Source: 39-52-133 sp036523795
GTDB taxonomy: Bacteria > Pseudomonadota > Gammaproteobacteria > Burkholderiales > Gallionellaceae
DNA length: 13,108 bases
Direction of reading: 5' to 3'
NCBI GenBank assembly: GCA_036523795.1
Contig: DATDDN010000011.1
Span: forward strand, 1 to 13,108
The notes below the pieces were generated by a model. That model searched no databases and was not told the DNA's origin. It saw only the letters and a list, made by a program, of their open reading frames with translations. Every line of letters begins with the position of its first letter. The first letter of the stretch is position 1. Position numbers and translations under genes: made by a program. This document shows positions 6,303 through 12,837 of the stretch, in pieces.

Positions 6303-7547
6303 ATGACCGCATCGCTGTTTACCACCCTGTTTGTCGCCGCCGTGCTGATCACCACCGTGACCAAGCTGTGGCTTGCGCGCCGCCACCTCAGGCACATCGC
6401 CGCGCATCGCCACGAGGTGCCCGAAGCGTTCCGCGCGCAGATCGAACTGGCCGCACACCAGAAGGCCGCCGACTACACCCGCGCCAAGACCGAGCTCGGC
6501 ATGCTTGGCGCGCTGCTCGACGCCACGCTGCTGCTGGCATTCACCCTGGGCGGCGGCATCCAGCTGCTGGCCGATGCCTGGCAGGGCCAGTTGGGCAATC
6601 CCATCCTGCAGGGCATCGCCATCATCGCCTCGGTGCTGATGCTGAGCGCGCTGCTGGAAACACCGTTCGACCTGGTGCGCACCTTCGGCATCGAGGCACG
6701 CTTCGGCTTCAACAAGATGACCTTCAGGCTCTATCTGCTCGACGCGGCAAAGAGCCTGCTGCTGGGCGCCGCACTCGGCCTGCCGCTGCTGTATGCGGTA
6801 CTGTGGCTGATGCAGCGCATGGGCGACGGCTGGTGGCTGTACGTGTGGGCGGTGTGGGTCGGCTTCAGCCTGCTGCTGCTGTTCATCTACCCCAGTTTCA
6901 TTGCGCCGCTGTTCAACAAATTTTTGCCGCTGCAGGATGATGCGCTCAAGGCGCGCATCGAGGCGCTGCTGCACAAGTGCGGCTTTGCCGCGCAGGGCCT
7001 GTTCGTGATGGATGGCTCCAAGCGCAGCACGCACGGCAACGCCTATTTCACCGGCTTCGGCAAGACCAAGCGCATCGTGTTCTTCGACACCCTGCTGCAG
7101 CGCCTGTCGCCGGACGAAATCGATGCGGTGCTGGCGCACGAGCTGGGCCACTTCAAGCATCGCCACGTGCTCAAGCGCATCCTGTTCACCTTCGCCACCA
7201 GCCTGGCGTTCCTGTGGCTGCTGGCGCAGCTGATGCATGCGCCGTGGTTCTACTTCGGCCTGGGCGTGAGCACGCCCTCCACCGCGCTGGCGCTGCTGCT
7301 GTTCTTCATGGTGATGCCGGTGTTCAGCTTCCTGCTGCATCCGCTCACCTCGGCGTATTCGCGCAAGCACGAGTTCGAGGCCGATGCCTACGCCGCCCAG
7401 CAAACCCGCGCCAGTGACCTGGTCAGCGCCCTGGCCAAGCTCTACCAGGACAATGCCGCCACGTTGACACCCGATCCGCTGTACTCTAAATTTTACGACT
7501 CTCACCCGCCCGCGCAGATCCGGATTGCCCGGCTGCAATCACTGTAA
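6303..7547 (+). CDS. M48 family integral-membrane zinc metalloprotease (Ste24/CAAX-protease-like)
   Basis: A 414-residue inner-membrane protease expected to cleave membrane or misfolded substrates. The zinc site is HELGH at 279-283 (His279, Glu280, His283), with Glu357 in HEFEAD as the likely third ligand. The length and about seven hydrophobic segments match the Ste24 (M48A) subgroup rather than the shorter HtpX (about 290 residues). These segments are an N-terminal helix at 3-20, helices around 65-85, 100-120, 148-170 and 178-200, then two more after the HELGH motif around 293-312 and 325-345. LETPFDLVRTFGIEARFGFNKM is a typical Ste24-group stretch before the catalytic domain. Bacteria with this enzyme need not prenylate proteins; the physiological substrate is unknown. 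It is the first gene of a five-gene plus-strand run, with the cytochrome gene starting 10 bases after its stop. The ribosome-binding site before ATG 6303 is weak. Confidence 0.93.
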   Translation: MTASLFTTLFVAAVLITTVTKLWLARRHLRHIAAHRHEVPEAFRAQIELAAHQKAADYTRAKTELGMLGALLDATLLLAFTLGGGIQLLADAWQGQLGNPILQGIAIIASVLMLSALLETPFDLVRTFGIEARFGFNKMTFRLYLLDAAKSLLLGAALGLPLLYAVLWLMQRMGDGWWLYVWAVWVGFSLLLLFIYPSFIAPLFNKFLPLQDDALKARIEALLHKCGFAAQGLFVMDGSKRSTHGNAYFTGFGKTKRIVFFDTLLQRLSPDEIDAVLAHELGHFKHRHVLKRILFTFATSLAFLWLLAQLMHAPWFYFGLGVSTPSTALALLLFFMVMPVFSFLLHPLTSAYSRKHEFEADAYAAQQTRASDLVSALAKLYQDNAATLTPDPLYSKFYDSHPPAQIRIARLQSL

Positions 7548-7557
7548 AGAGGACACC

Positions 7558-7869
7558 ATGCACAAACTGCTCGCCACGCTGACTCTGCTGACACTCGCCA
7601 GCGCCGCAACGGCTGCGCCATTCGCCAATGGCGACCCGGCCACCGGCAAGAAACTGTTCGACAAGTACAAGTGCAACAGCTGCCACATCGACATGGTGGG
7701 CGGCGACGGCAGCGGCGTGTTCACCCGCCCCAATCACAAGGTGCGCAGCCCGGACGACCTGGGCGCGCAGATGCGCCGCTGCTCCGGCATGCTGGGCACC
7801 AACATCACGCCGCAGGAAGAAGAGCACCTGGCCGCCTATCTCAACCAGAAGTACTACAAGTTCAAATGA
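7558..7869 (+). CDS. Small periplasmic c-type cytochrome
   Basis: A 103-residue mono-haem class I-like cytochrome c that would carry electrons in the periplasm; redox partners are unknown. I chose ATG 7558 because AGAGGA (7548-7553) lies just upstream and the product starts with a clear signal peptide ending ATAAP (about residues 1-20). A longer frame reaches back to 7525 but overlaps the protease gene and lacks these signals. Haem attachment is CNSCH at 39-43. The likely distal ligand is Met78, in RCSGMLG. Cys75, three residues before Met78, is an extra cysteine not needed for haem attachment. The C-terminal helix EEEHLAAYLNQKYYKF is typical of the fold. Its stop TGA overlaps the next ATG (ATGA), implying translational coupling to the pterin dehydratase, an odd partner for a cytochrome. 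Confidence 0.92.
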   Translation: MHKLLATLTLLTLASAATAAPFANGDPATGKKLFDKYKCNSCHIDMVGGDGSGVFTRPNHKVRSPDDLGAQMRRCSGMLGTNITPQEEEHLAAYLNQKYYKFK

Positions 7870-8204
7870 GCGCTGTGATCGACCTGTGCAGGCGCGGCTG
7901 CGTGCCCCTGAGCGGCAGCGACGCGCCGCTGCGCGAGGATGAGATCAACGCCCTGCTCGGCCAGCTGGAGCACTGGCGGCAATACGACCGCATCATCGGC
8001 AGGACCTTCGAGTTCGGGAACCACTACGAGACGCTGGCCTTCGTCAACGCGCTGGCCTGGGTTTCGCACCGCGAGGACCACCATCCCGAACTGACCGTGG
8101 GCTACAACAAGTGCCACGTGGAATACACCACGCATTCCATCAATGGCCTGTCCATGAACGATTTCATCTGCGCTGCCAAGGTGGACGCCTTGTTCAGGAT
8201 TTGA
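7866..8204 (+). CDS. Pterin-4a-carbinolamine dehydratase (PCD/DCoH family)
   Basis: Dehydrates 4a-hydroxytetrahydrobiopterin-type carbinolamines, recycling the pterin cofactor of aromatic amino acid hydroxylases; cytoplasmic. The 112-residue length is normal. The catalytic pattern is present: His72-His73-Pro in REDHHPEL, His90 in EYTTHSI, and Asp99 in SMNDF. The spacings of 17 and 9 residues are those of the mammalian enzyme. No phenylalanine hydroxylase gene is in the window. PCD homologues occur in bacteria without one and have been linked to molybdopterin metabolism, so the physiological role here is open. The start ATG overlaps the cytochrome stop, and the gene's TGA overlaps the TTG start proposed for rsgA. 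Confidence 0.93.
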   Translation: MSAVIDLCRRGCVPLSGSDAPLREDEINALLGQLEHWRQYDRIIGRTFEFGNHYETLAFVNALAWVSHREDHHPELTVGYNKCHVEYTTHSINGLSMNDFICAAKVDALFRI

Positions 8205-9103
8205 GTACCACCGTACCAGGCCGCATCATCGCCGCATTTGGCCGCCAGTACCTGGCCGAGCTGCCCGACGGCGAACTGCTGGTGTGCCTCACCCGCGGCA
8301 AGAAAAGCGAGGTCGCCTGCGGCGACCAGGTGGAAGTGCAGCGCACCGCTGCCGCCAGTGCGCAGGATGGCGCCCAGGGCGTGATCGAAAGCATCCATCC
8401 GCGCTCTTCCCTGCTGTATCGCTCCGATGCCTACAAACAGAAACTGATCGCGGCCAACGTCAGCCAGCTGATCGTGGTGGTGGCGGCCGAGCCGCCGTTC
8501 AGCGACGAGCTGCTCAGTCGCTGCCTGATCGCCGCGCACAGCCAGCAGCTGGAAGTGCTGATCGTGCTGAACAAGTGCGACCTGGCCGCGCAGGCCGAGG
8601 CTGCGCGCCAGCAGCTGGCGCCTTATCGTGCCGCCGGATACCGCATCGTCGAGCTGTCTGCGGCAGAGGATGCCTCCCCCCTGCTCCCGTATCTGCAGGG
8701 CCACACCAGCGTGCTGATCGGCCAGTCCGGCATGGGCAAGTCCACCCTGATCAACGCCCTGGTGCCCGATGCGCAGGCCGCCACCCGCGAAATCTCCAGC
8801 GTGCTCAATTCCGGCAAGCACACCACCACCCACGCGCGCCTCTATCACCTCGACGCAGACAGCCACCTCATCGATTGCCCCGGCCTGCAGATGTTCGGCC
8901 TGTACCACCTGAAGCTGGAACAGATCGAGGACGGCTTCATCGAATTCGCGCCATATCGCGGCCACTGCCGCTTCAATAACTGCCGCCACCAGCACGAGCC
9001 GGGCTGCGCACTGCAACAGGCGGCAAAAGATGGGAAAATAAGCGCACGCCGGCTGCAGCTGTTTCAGGAGATTCGCGCCGATCTGCTCCAGACCACGTAT
9101 TGA
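8201..9103 (+). CDS. rsgA: RsgA, small ribosomal subunit biogenesis GTPase
   Basis: A circularly permuted GTPase that checks and releases factors during late 30S maturation. The order is permuted as expected: an N-terminal OB-fold domain (about 1-75), then G4 NKCD at 124-127, G1 GQSGMGKST at 174-182, G3 DCPG around 226-229, and a C-terminal zinc site with Cys256, Cys261, His263 and Cys269 in CRFNNCRHQHEPGC. I favour TTG 8201, giving 300 residues that begin STTVPGRIIAAFG, the family's usual opening. It overlaps the upstream stop as TTGA, mirroring the ATGA at the previous junction. A GTG at 8111 would add 30 residues of out-of-family sequence lying wholly within the dehydratase gene. AGGA at 8196-8199 is too close to act as a strong ribosome-binding site, so translation probably depends on coupling. 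Confidence 0.95.
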   Translation: MSTTVPGRIIAAFGRQYLAELPDGELLVCLTRGKKSEVACGDQVEVQRTAAASAQDGAQGVIESIHPRSSLLYRSDAYKQKLIAANVSQLIVVVAAEPPFSDELLSRCLIAAHSQQLEVLIVLNKCDLAAQAEAARQQLAPYRAAGYRIVELSAAEDASPLLPYLQGHTSVLIGQSGMGKSTLINALVPDAQAATREISSVLNSGKHTTTHARLYHLDADSHLIDCPGLQMFGLYHLKLEQIEDGFIEFAPYRGHCRFNNCRHQHEPGCALQQAAKDGKISARRLQLFQEIRADLLQTTY

Positions 9104-9128
9104 CCGCACCACGCCCCGCATCCTGATC

Positions 9129-10079
9129 ATGCTGTTGAACCTGTCCCGAACGAAGCTGCCCTCTGCCACCCTGCTGTTGCTTGCCTCCACCGCCGCGCTG
9201 GCCGAAGAAGCGCCCGCTGCCGCGCCCCCTGAAGAAGGCAGCCAGACCGAAGTGCTGTGGGAGTTCGATCCGTATTACACGGACGTGAACCTCAACATCC
9301 CCCTCACCAGCCAGCCCATTCCCACCATCACTTCGGATAACGAGGCCGACATTTACCGCCAGCTGATTGAAGGCTCGGCCCTCCCGCGCTACATGCTGCT
9401 GGAGGCCAGCGTGTACCCGATGCCGGCGCTGGGCACCTACCTCAAGGGCCACACGCCGGGCTTCTACAACCAGTGGGAAATCGGCAACAGCGGCATCAAC
9501 CCGCTCGAATCCGTCACCGCCGGTTTCCAGGAACCGTGGGCGGTGTCGGCCTTCTTCGGCAACATCGCAAAACTGGTGCGCCCCGGCGAGACGCGCGCAG
9601 GCAGCAACATGGGCTACACCGGCTACCTGGTCAGCGCCGGCAGCAAGCACATCAAGGACAACGTGCTGCTAGACGACAACTGGTTCGAGCTGGAATGGAA
9701 GATCAAGGGCAAGCGCGATTATCCCAACGACAAGATGTCATGGAGCTTCCGCGCCGGCGGCAAGTTTCACCAGAACACGGAGATCACCGACGTCTGGTAC
9801 GTCAGCCTGCACCGCAGCAATCTGGATGCAAAATCCCCCTTCCTGTCCTGGGTGAGGAACACCGAGTTCGATCTGAAGCTGCACTTCGCGCAGCGCAACG
9901 GGGAATTCGTGCGCGGTGAACTGATCGCCGGCAAGAAGTATCCCATCGCCGGCAAGGACTACACCCCCAGCTTCAGCATAGGCCTGATCTGGACCAGCCC
10001 GGATGAATACAGCGGCACGCTGCTGGATACCAAGCGCAACCTGATGACGCTGGTGCTGCGGCCGTCGGTGGAGTTCTGA
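9129..10079 (+). CDS. Exported protein, probable outer-membrane beta-barrel, family not recognised
   Basis: A 316-residue protein I do not recognise. It starts with a signal peptide (a Leu-rich core, then AALA at 22-25 before EEAP) followed by a short Ala/Pro/Glu-rich linker. There are no internal membrane helices. The C-terminal half is a series of alternating-polarity stretches of beta-strand character (WFELEWKIKG, MSWSFRAGGKF, DVWYVSLHR, FDLKLHFAQR, PSFSIGLIW, MTLVLRPSVEF). It ends in phenylalanine, as outer-membrane barrels assembled by BAM usually do. It begins 25 bases after the rsgA stop on the same strand and is probably the last gene of that operon. No good ribosome-binding site is visible before ATG 9129. 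GC content and codon use match the operon genes, so it looks native. It could also be a soluble periplasmic beta-rich protein. Confidence 0.7.
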   Translation: MLLNLSRTKLPSATLLLLASTAALAEEAPAAAPPEEGSQTEVLWEFDPYYTDVNLNIPLTSQPIPTITSDNEADIYRQLIEGSALPRYMLLEASVYPMPALGTYLKGHTPGFYNQWEIGNSGINPLESVTAGFQEPWAVSAFFGNIAKLVRPGETRAGSNMGYTGYLVSAGSKHIKDNVLLDDNWFELEWKIKGKRDYPNDKMSWSFRAGGKFHQNTEITDVWYVSLHRSNLDAKSPFLSWVRNTEFDLKLHFAQRNGEFVRGELIAGKKYPIAGKDYTPSFSIGLIWTSPDEYSGTLLDTKRNLMTLVLRPSVEF

Positions 10080-10086
10080 AACGCCT

Positions 10087-11055
10087 AGTGACTACCGCAG
10101 TGATTAAACTGTGCACTGAAAAGCTTATACGAGCATTGAAAATGTAACTATACGATGAGCGATGCCATGAATAGAGCGTCAGTAATTATTAGCGTGTTGG
10201 CTTGGCTGGGGATGAGCAGTTTTGTGAGGGCAAGTGAATTGCTACCTTGGCAAACCGAAAATATTGATATTCCAACGCCCGGCGTTTACTCCGTAGAGAT
10301 TGATGATAGAAGCTTGTTTTTTGAAGTCCCCACAGATTCTGCCGCCAAAGTAAGTCGAGCTTCGAAGGTGGTTACTCGCGGCGAGAAGTACGATGACTGG
10401 CTAAAAAGGAATGGTGAATATCAGAAGGGCTGTTTTGGTATGAGCTGGAATTCTTATTGGCTAGGCTTGCCACTGTTTGGCAGTTATGCACAATTTTCCA
10501 TTCTGGCAAAAGTGCATATTAAAAGCACACCTAAGCAGCGTAACCTGCCGGGTATATATGACTGGGATCGTGGCGATTTCAACAAGCCGATAGAGCTGTT
10601 CGAGAATCTCCGGAGATCAACTAATTATTACGTTGACAAAAGCAAGTACGACGCCAGCACTCACCTGCTGCATTTCTACTCGCCAGTAAAAGAGGTTCTT
10701 ATCAATGGGCGAAGGTGGTTTCATTACTATCAAAATACGAGTCTTTATCCAGAAATTTTGCGTGAATACTATGTCACTGGTCTTGCGCCAGATCGTTATC
10801 TGGAGATCATCATCATGCAGTACCCTGTGCCCCTGAAATCTATTGGCTATCCTTATCCAGCCACTGGTTATCCAACTTACCCAACTGAAGATCAAATGCC
10901 CGCTTGGATGAAGAGGACACATAAATATAAAGAGCAGGTAATCAATTCGATTCGCATCGAAAAACCGGCAGGAAGTTATGAGCCTGATCTTTATGAAATT
11001 GAGGCCGATCTACCAACTTCTGCCCCCCGCTGATCATTCAGTCACAGTAGTCACT
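10087..11055. mobile_element. Possible acquired AT-rich unit bounded by a 9-bp inverted repeat
   Basis: AGTGACTAC (10087-10095) and its perfect reverse complement GTAGTCACT (11047-11055) bracket a segment with distinctly lower GC than both sides. By hand count, 24 of 60 bases are G/C in 10261-10320, against 39 of 60 in 9421-9480. The segment holds one gene and no transposase. The left repeat begins 8 bases after the outer-membrane-like protein's stop; the right one ends 15 bases before the methyltransferase stop. No target-site duplication was found. The repeat could be chance, but its fit to the composition boundary is notable. A non-autonomous mobile unit or simple gene transfer are both possible. 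Confidence 0.35.
10155..11033 (+). CDS. AT-rich exported protein of unknown function, probably horizontally acquired
   Basis: A 292-residue product I do not recognise. The N-terminus has a signal peptide (a hydrophobic core within SVIISVLAWLGMSSF, probable cleavage after VRA near residue 26). The mature part is rich in Tyr, Trp and Pro, with a single cysteine in KGCFGMSW that cannot form an internal disulphide. Further along, a YYVTGLAPDRYLEIIIMQYP strand-like stretch precedes a Pro/Tyr-rich segment of YP repeats (about 223-243). There are no membrane helices after the signal peptide, so it is probably periplasmic or secreted. Codon use is AT-leaning, unlike all neighbours. Start ATG 10155 is a choice over ATG 10167 with no clear ribosome-binding site for either. 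It converges on the methyltransferase gene. Single exported, low-GC genes of this kind are often immunity proteins or cargo, but nothing in the sequence proves that. Confidence 0.7.
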   Translation: MSDAMNRASVIISVLAWLGMSSFVRASELLPWQTENIDIPTPGVYSVEIDDRSLFFEVPTDSAAKVSRASKVVTRGEKYDDWLKRNGEYQKGCFGMSWNSYWLGLPLFGSYAQFSILAKVHIKSTPKQRNLPGIYDWDRGDFNKPIELFENLRRSTNYYVDKSKYDASTHLLHFYSPVKEVLINGRRWFHYYQNTSLYPEILREYYVTGLAPDRYLEIIIMQYPVPLKSIGYPYPATGYPTYPTEDQMPAWMKRTHKYKEQVINSIRIEKPAGSYEPDLYEIEADLPTSAPR

Positions 11056-11064
11056 CATTGCAGC

Positions 11065-11081
11065 GCCGCACTACCTGCGGC
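11065..11081. other. Hairpin over the methyltransferase stop codon
   Basis: GCCGCA (11065-11070) and TGCGGC (11076-11081) form a perfect 6-bp stem around CTACC, whose first three bases are the methyltransferase stop codon on the minus strand. There is no T-run. It might assist termination between the two convergent genes. Confidence 0.3.
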
Positions 11082-11682
11082 AGTAGCAGTAATTGAATGC
11101 CTGCTCGGCGCCGCCAGGCGTGCGGTGCACATCCTTCTGGCTGTGCAAGAGGGCGAAGGCGTCACCGAATTCGCGATGCAGCTCATCCGGGCGGTAGCGC
11201 ACGATGTCGAGTCCGCTGCACTGGAGCGGGCCGTCTTCAGCGAAGGTGGCGATGATCACGTGGCCGCCCGGTTTGACGGCGTGCAACACCTGTTCGACGT
11301 AGCGGCGGCGGTCGTCCGCCGCGGTGAGAAAATGGAACACGGCGCGGTCGTGCCACACGTCGATACTGGCGGGGGGCAGGTCTATCTGGGTGATGTCGCC
11401 CTCGATCCAGCGCACCTGCCCGGCGGCCTTGCCCAGACGCTGCTGGCTCGTGCGCAAGGCCGCTGCGGACAGATCGAGCACGCTGACGTTGCGATAAGCT
11501 GCCTGCAGCAGATCATCCACCAGCACGGAAGCGCCGCCGCCCACGTCGATGATGTGGGCATCGGCCGGCACGCCGGTATTGCGGATGAACTGCAGCGACA
11601 TTGCGGCGCGTTCCTGGAACCAGCCGACCTGATGGGCCTGGCGCGTCTGGTAAATATTTTCCCAGTGCTGCTTGTTCGACAT
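11071..11682 (-). CDS. Class I SAM-dependent methyltransferase, substrate unknown
   Basis: A 203-residue cytoplasmic methyltransferase with a Rossmann fold. Motif I is IIDVGGGAS (44-52) for SAM binding, the acidic residue at the end of the second strand is Asp70, EGDIT follows at about 94-98, and VKPGGHVIIATF (about 136-147) is the post-I region. The opening HWENIYQTRQAHQVGWFQE is common to small orphan methyltransferases. ATG 11682 is chosen because it is 4 bases after the upstream gene's stop, GGAG lies about 11 bases before it, and the frame extension to 11736 is Cys/Trp-rich sequence lying inside the upstream gene. It is almost certainly co-transcribed with the CobD/CbiB-like gene. Nothing here identifies the substrate. 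Confidence 0.88.
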   Translation of the reverse strand: MSNKQHWENIYQTRQAHQVGWFQERAAMSLQFIRNTGVPADAHIIDVGGGASVLVDDLLQAAYRNVSVLDLSAAALRTSQQRLGKAAGQVRWIEGDITQIDLPPASIDVWHDRAVFHFLTAADDRRRYVEQVLHAVKPGGHVIIATFAEDGPLQCSGLDIVRYRPDELHREFGDAFALLHSQKDVHRTPGGAEQAFNYCYCRR

Positions 11683-11686
11683 CAGT

Positions 11687-12631
11687 TCAGGCTCTCCAGT
11701 GCGCGAGGCTGGCCACGCCCAGCAGCAGCAAGGCAATCATCCAGAACACCAGCGCGCGCCACACCAGGCCGACAGTGCTCTGCAGGTAGTCCACGTCAGC
11801 CTCGTCGCCGATGCCGATTTCCGGGCGCTCCAGCGGCACTCCGTCCTGCTCGATGGTCATGCCCAGGCGCACGCCCAGCGCACCGGCGCCGCTGGCCAGC
11901 ACGATGCCCGCTTCAGGATCGGGCCAGCTGGCCGCCTGATTGCGCCAGCAGTACACGGCGTCTTCGAAATCACCCACGATGGCAAAGGTGCTCGCCGTCA
12001 GGCGCATCGGCAGCCACTCCAGCACGCGGTAGGCCTGCGCGGCAAACACGCCGAATTTGCCGAATTCGGCGCTGTCCTGCCGCCCCCAGCGCGCGTTGAG
12101 AAACTGCGCCAGCCGGTACAGGATGGCGCCGCTGGGCCCCAGTCCCAGCAGCATGAAGATCACGAACCACACCACCACGCCGAACACGTTGCGGTGCGCG
12201 GCCAGCAGCGCCTTCTCGATGGCTACGCGGGCGATCTCTTCCGCATTGAGGTCGTCGCACGGTGCGCCGCGCCATTCCGCCAGCAGGGCGCGGGCCCGAT
12301 CGAGATCCTTTTCGCGCAGTGCCTTGTGGATGTCGGTGAAGTAATGGCTGAACTGGCGGAAGCCCATGGTGAGGTAGAGCACCAGCACGCAGAAGGCCCA
12401 GGCAAAGATCACGTGCTGCTGCTTGAGCAACCAGTACAGCGGCACGGTCAGAATCACCGGCAGCAGCACCGCCAGCAGCCACGCGATCTGCCCGTGCTTG
12501 CGCTCACCGGCATTGAGATGGTCCTGGAAGAACGCGGCGTAGCCGCCCAGCCAGCCATACAGGTACTTGCGGGCATACAGGGGATGCATCTGCTCAAGCA
12601 GCAGCGCGGCGATCAGGGAAAACAGGCTCAT
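11687..12631 (-). CDS. CobD/CbiB-like (AmpE-like) inner-membrane protein
   Basis: A 314-residue polytopic membrane protein of the CobD/CbiB/AmpE superfamily. The N-terminal MSLFSLIAALLLEQMHPL is the family's usual start. Hydrophobic segments lie near residues 2-12, 50-70, 75-95, 155-180 and 295-312, with a conserved-looking middle region (FRQFSHYFTDIHKALREKDLDRARALLAEW) and ASTFAIVGDFEDAVYCWR in the second half. True CbiB/CobD makes adenosylcobinamide phosphate, whereas AmpE-like members lack that role and their activity is unknown. No cobalamin genes are present here, so I favour the AmpE-like interpretation. ATG 12631 is chosen for family fit; an in-frame extension to 12673 (MISSTHL...) is less likely. 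The gene precedes the methyltransferase by 4 bases and follows glnE after a palindromic element. Confidence 0.82.
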   Translation of the reverse strand: MSLFSLIAALLLEQMHPLYARKYLYGWLGGYAAFFQDHLNAGERKHGQIAWLLAVLLPVILTVPLYWLLKQQHVIFAWAFCVLVLYLTMGFRQFSHYFTDIHKALREKDLDRARALLAEWRGAPCDDLNAEEIARVAIEKALLAAHRNVFGVVVWFVIFMLLGLGPSGAILYRLAQFLNARWGRQDSAEFGKFGVFAAQAYRVLEWLPMRLTASTFAIVGDFEDAVYCWRNQAASWPDPEAGIVLASGAGALGVRLGMTIEQDGVPLERPEIGIGDEADVDYLQSTVGLVWRALVFWMIALLLLGVASLAHWRA

Positions 12632-12663
12632 GGCTTTGCGAATGACACACGGAAGATGGGTGG

Positions 12664-12692
12664 AAGATATCACACCCGAGTGTCAGGGTTAA
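12664..12692 (-). promoter_or_regulatory. Candidate promoter for the CobD-like/methyltransferase pair
   Basis: On the minus strand TTAACC (12692-12687, 4 of 6 to the -35 consensus) and TATCTT (12669-12664, 4 of 6 to the -10) are separated by exactly 17 bases. The spacer contains an imperfect inverted repeat TGACAC/GTGTGA (12670-12685) that could be an operator. The -35 overlaps the outer end of the palindromic element by three bases, so the element may contribute to the promoter. The matches are modest. Confidence 0.3.
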
Positions 12693-12837
12693 CAGGGTGT
12701 TGAAAAACTACTGTGGTAGCCATCTGCGGCGTTGCGCGGTGCTCGCTCCCTCGCCTATCCAGCTGATATGTCTCGGTCGCTCCGCTCCGCGCGCCTAGCA
12801 TCTGGCCATCCTCGCTACGTCTTTCAACACCCTGTTA
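12690..12837. repeat. 148-bp palindromic MITE-like element at the end of glnE
   Basis: Perfect 16-bp terminal inverted repeats TAACAGGGTGTTGAAA (12690-12705) and TTTCAACACCCTGTTA (12822-12837) bound a segment with further imperfect inner pairing, e.g. GTAGCCATCTGC on the left against GGATGGCCAGATGC read from the right. A CAGCTG palindrome lies at the centre (12760-12765). There is no coding capacity of its own. The last three bases of the right terminus are the glnE stop codon (TAA on the minus strand). The layout is that of a non-autonomous mobile repeat; my impression that similar ACAGGGTGTTGAAA elements recur in betaproteobacteria is from memory and unchecked. Confidence 0.75.

Noticed and set aside
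6279..7538. A 419-codon minus-strand frame opposite the M48 protease
   Set aside because: Gln/His/Arg-rich translation with no motifs, whereas the plus strand encodes an intact HELGH protease.
8111..8200. GTG at 8111 as an earlier rsgA start
   Set aside because: The added 30 residues lie wholly inside the pterin dehydratase gene and do not resemble RsgA; TTG 8201 gives the normal family start.
8102..9190. Minus-strand open frame opposite rsgA
   Set aside because: It is antisense to a protein with all GTPase and zinc motifs in order.
10099..10118. CAGTG/CACTG pair after the outer-membrane-like gene as a terminator
   Set aside because: Only 5 bp, with a 10-base loop and no T-run; likely chance.
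10126..10131. TATACG as a -10 for the AT-rich gene
   Set aside because: No acceptable -35 at the right distance; AT-rich sequence gives such matches often.
11683..11736. Upstream start for the methyltransferase
   Set aside because: The extension overlaps the CobD-like gene and is Cys/Trp-rich; ATG 11682 has a plausible ribosome-binding site and operon spacing.
11672..12703. Plus-strand open frame opposite the CobD-like gene
   Set aside because: His/Gln-rich shadow frame; the minus strand encodes a coherent membrane protein of a known family.
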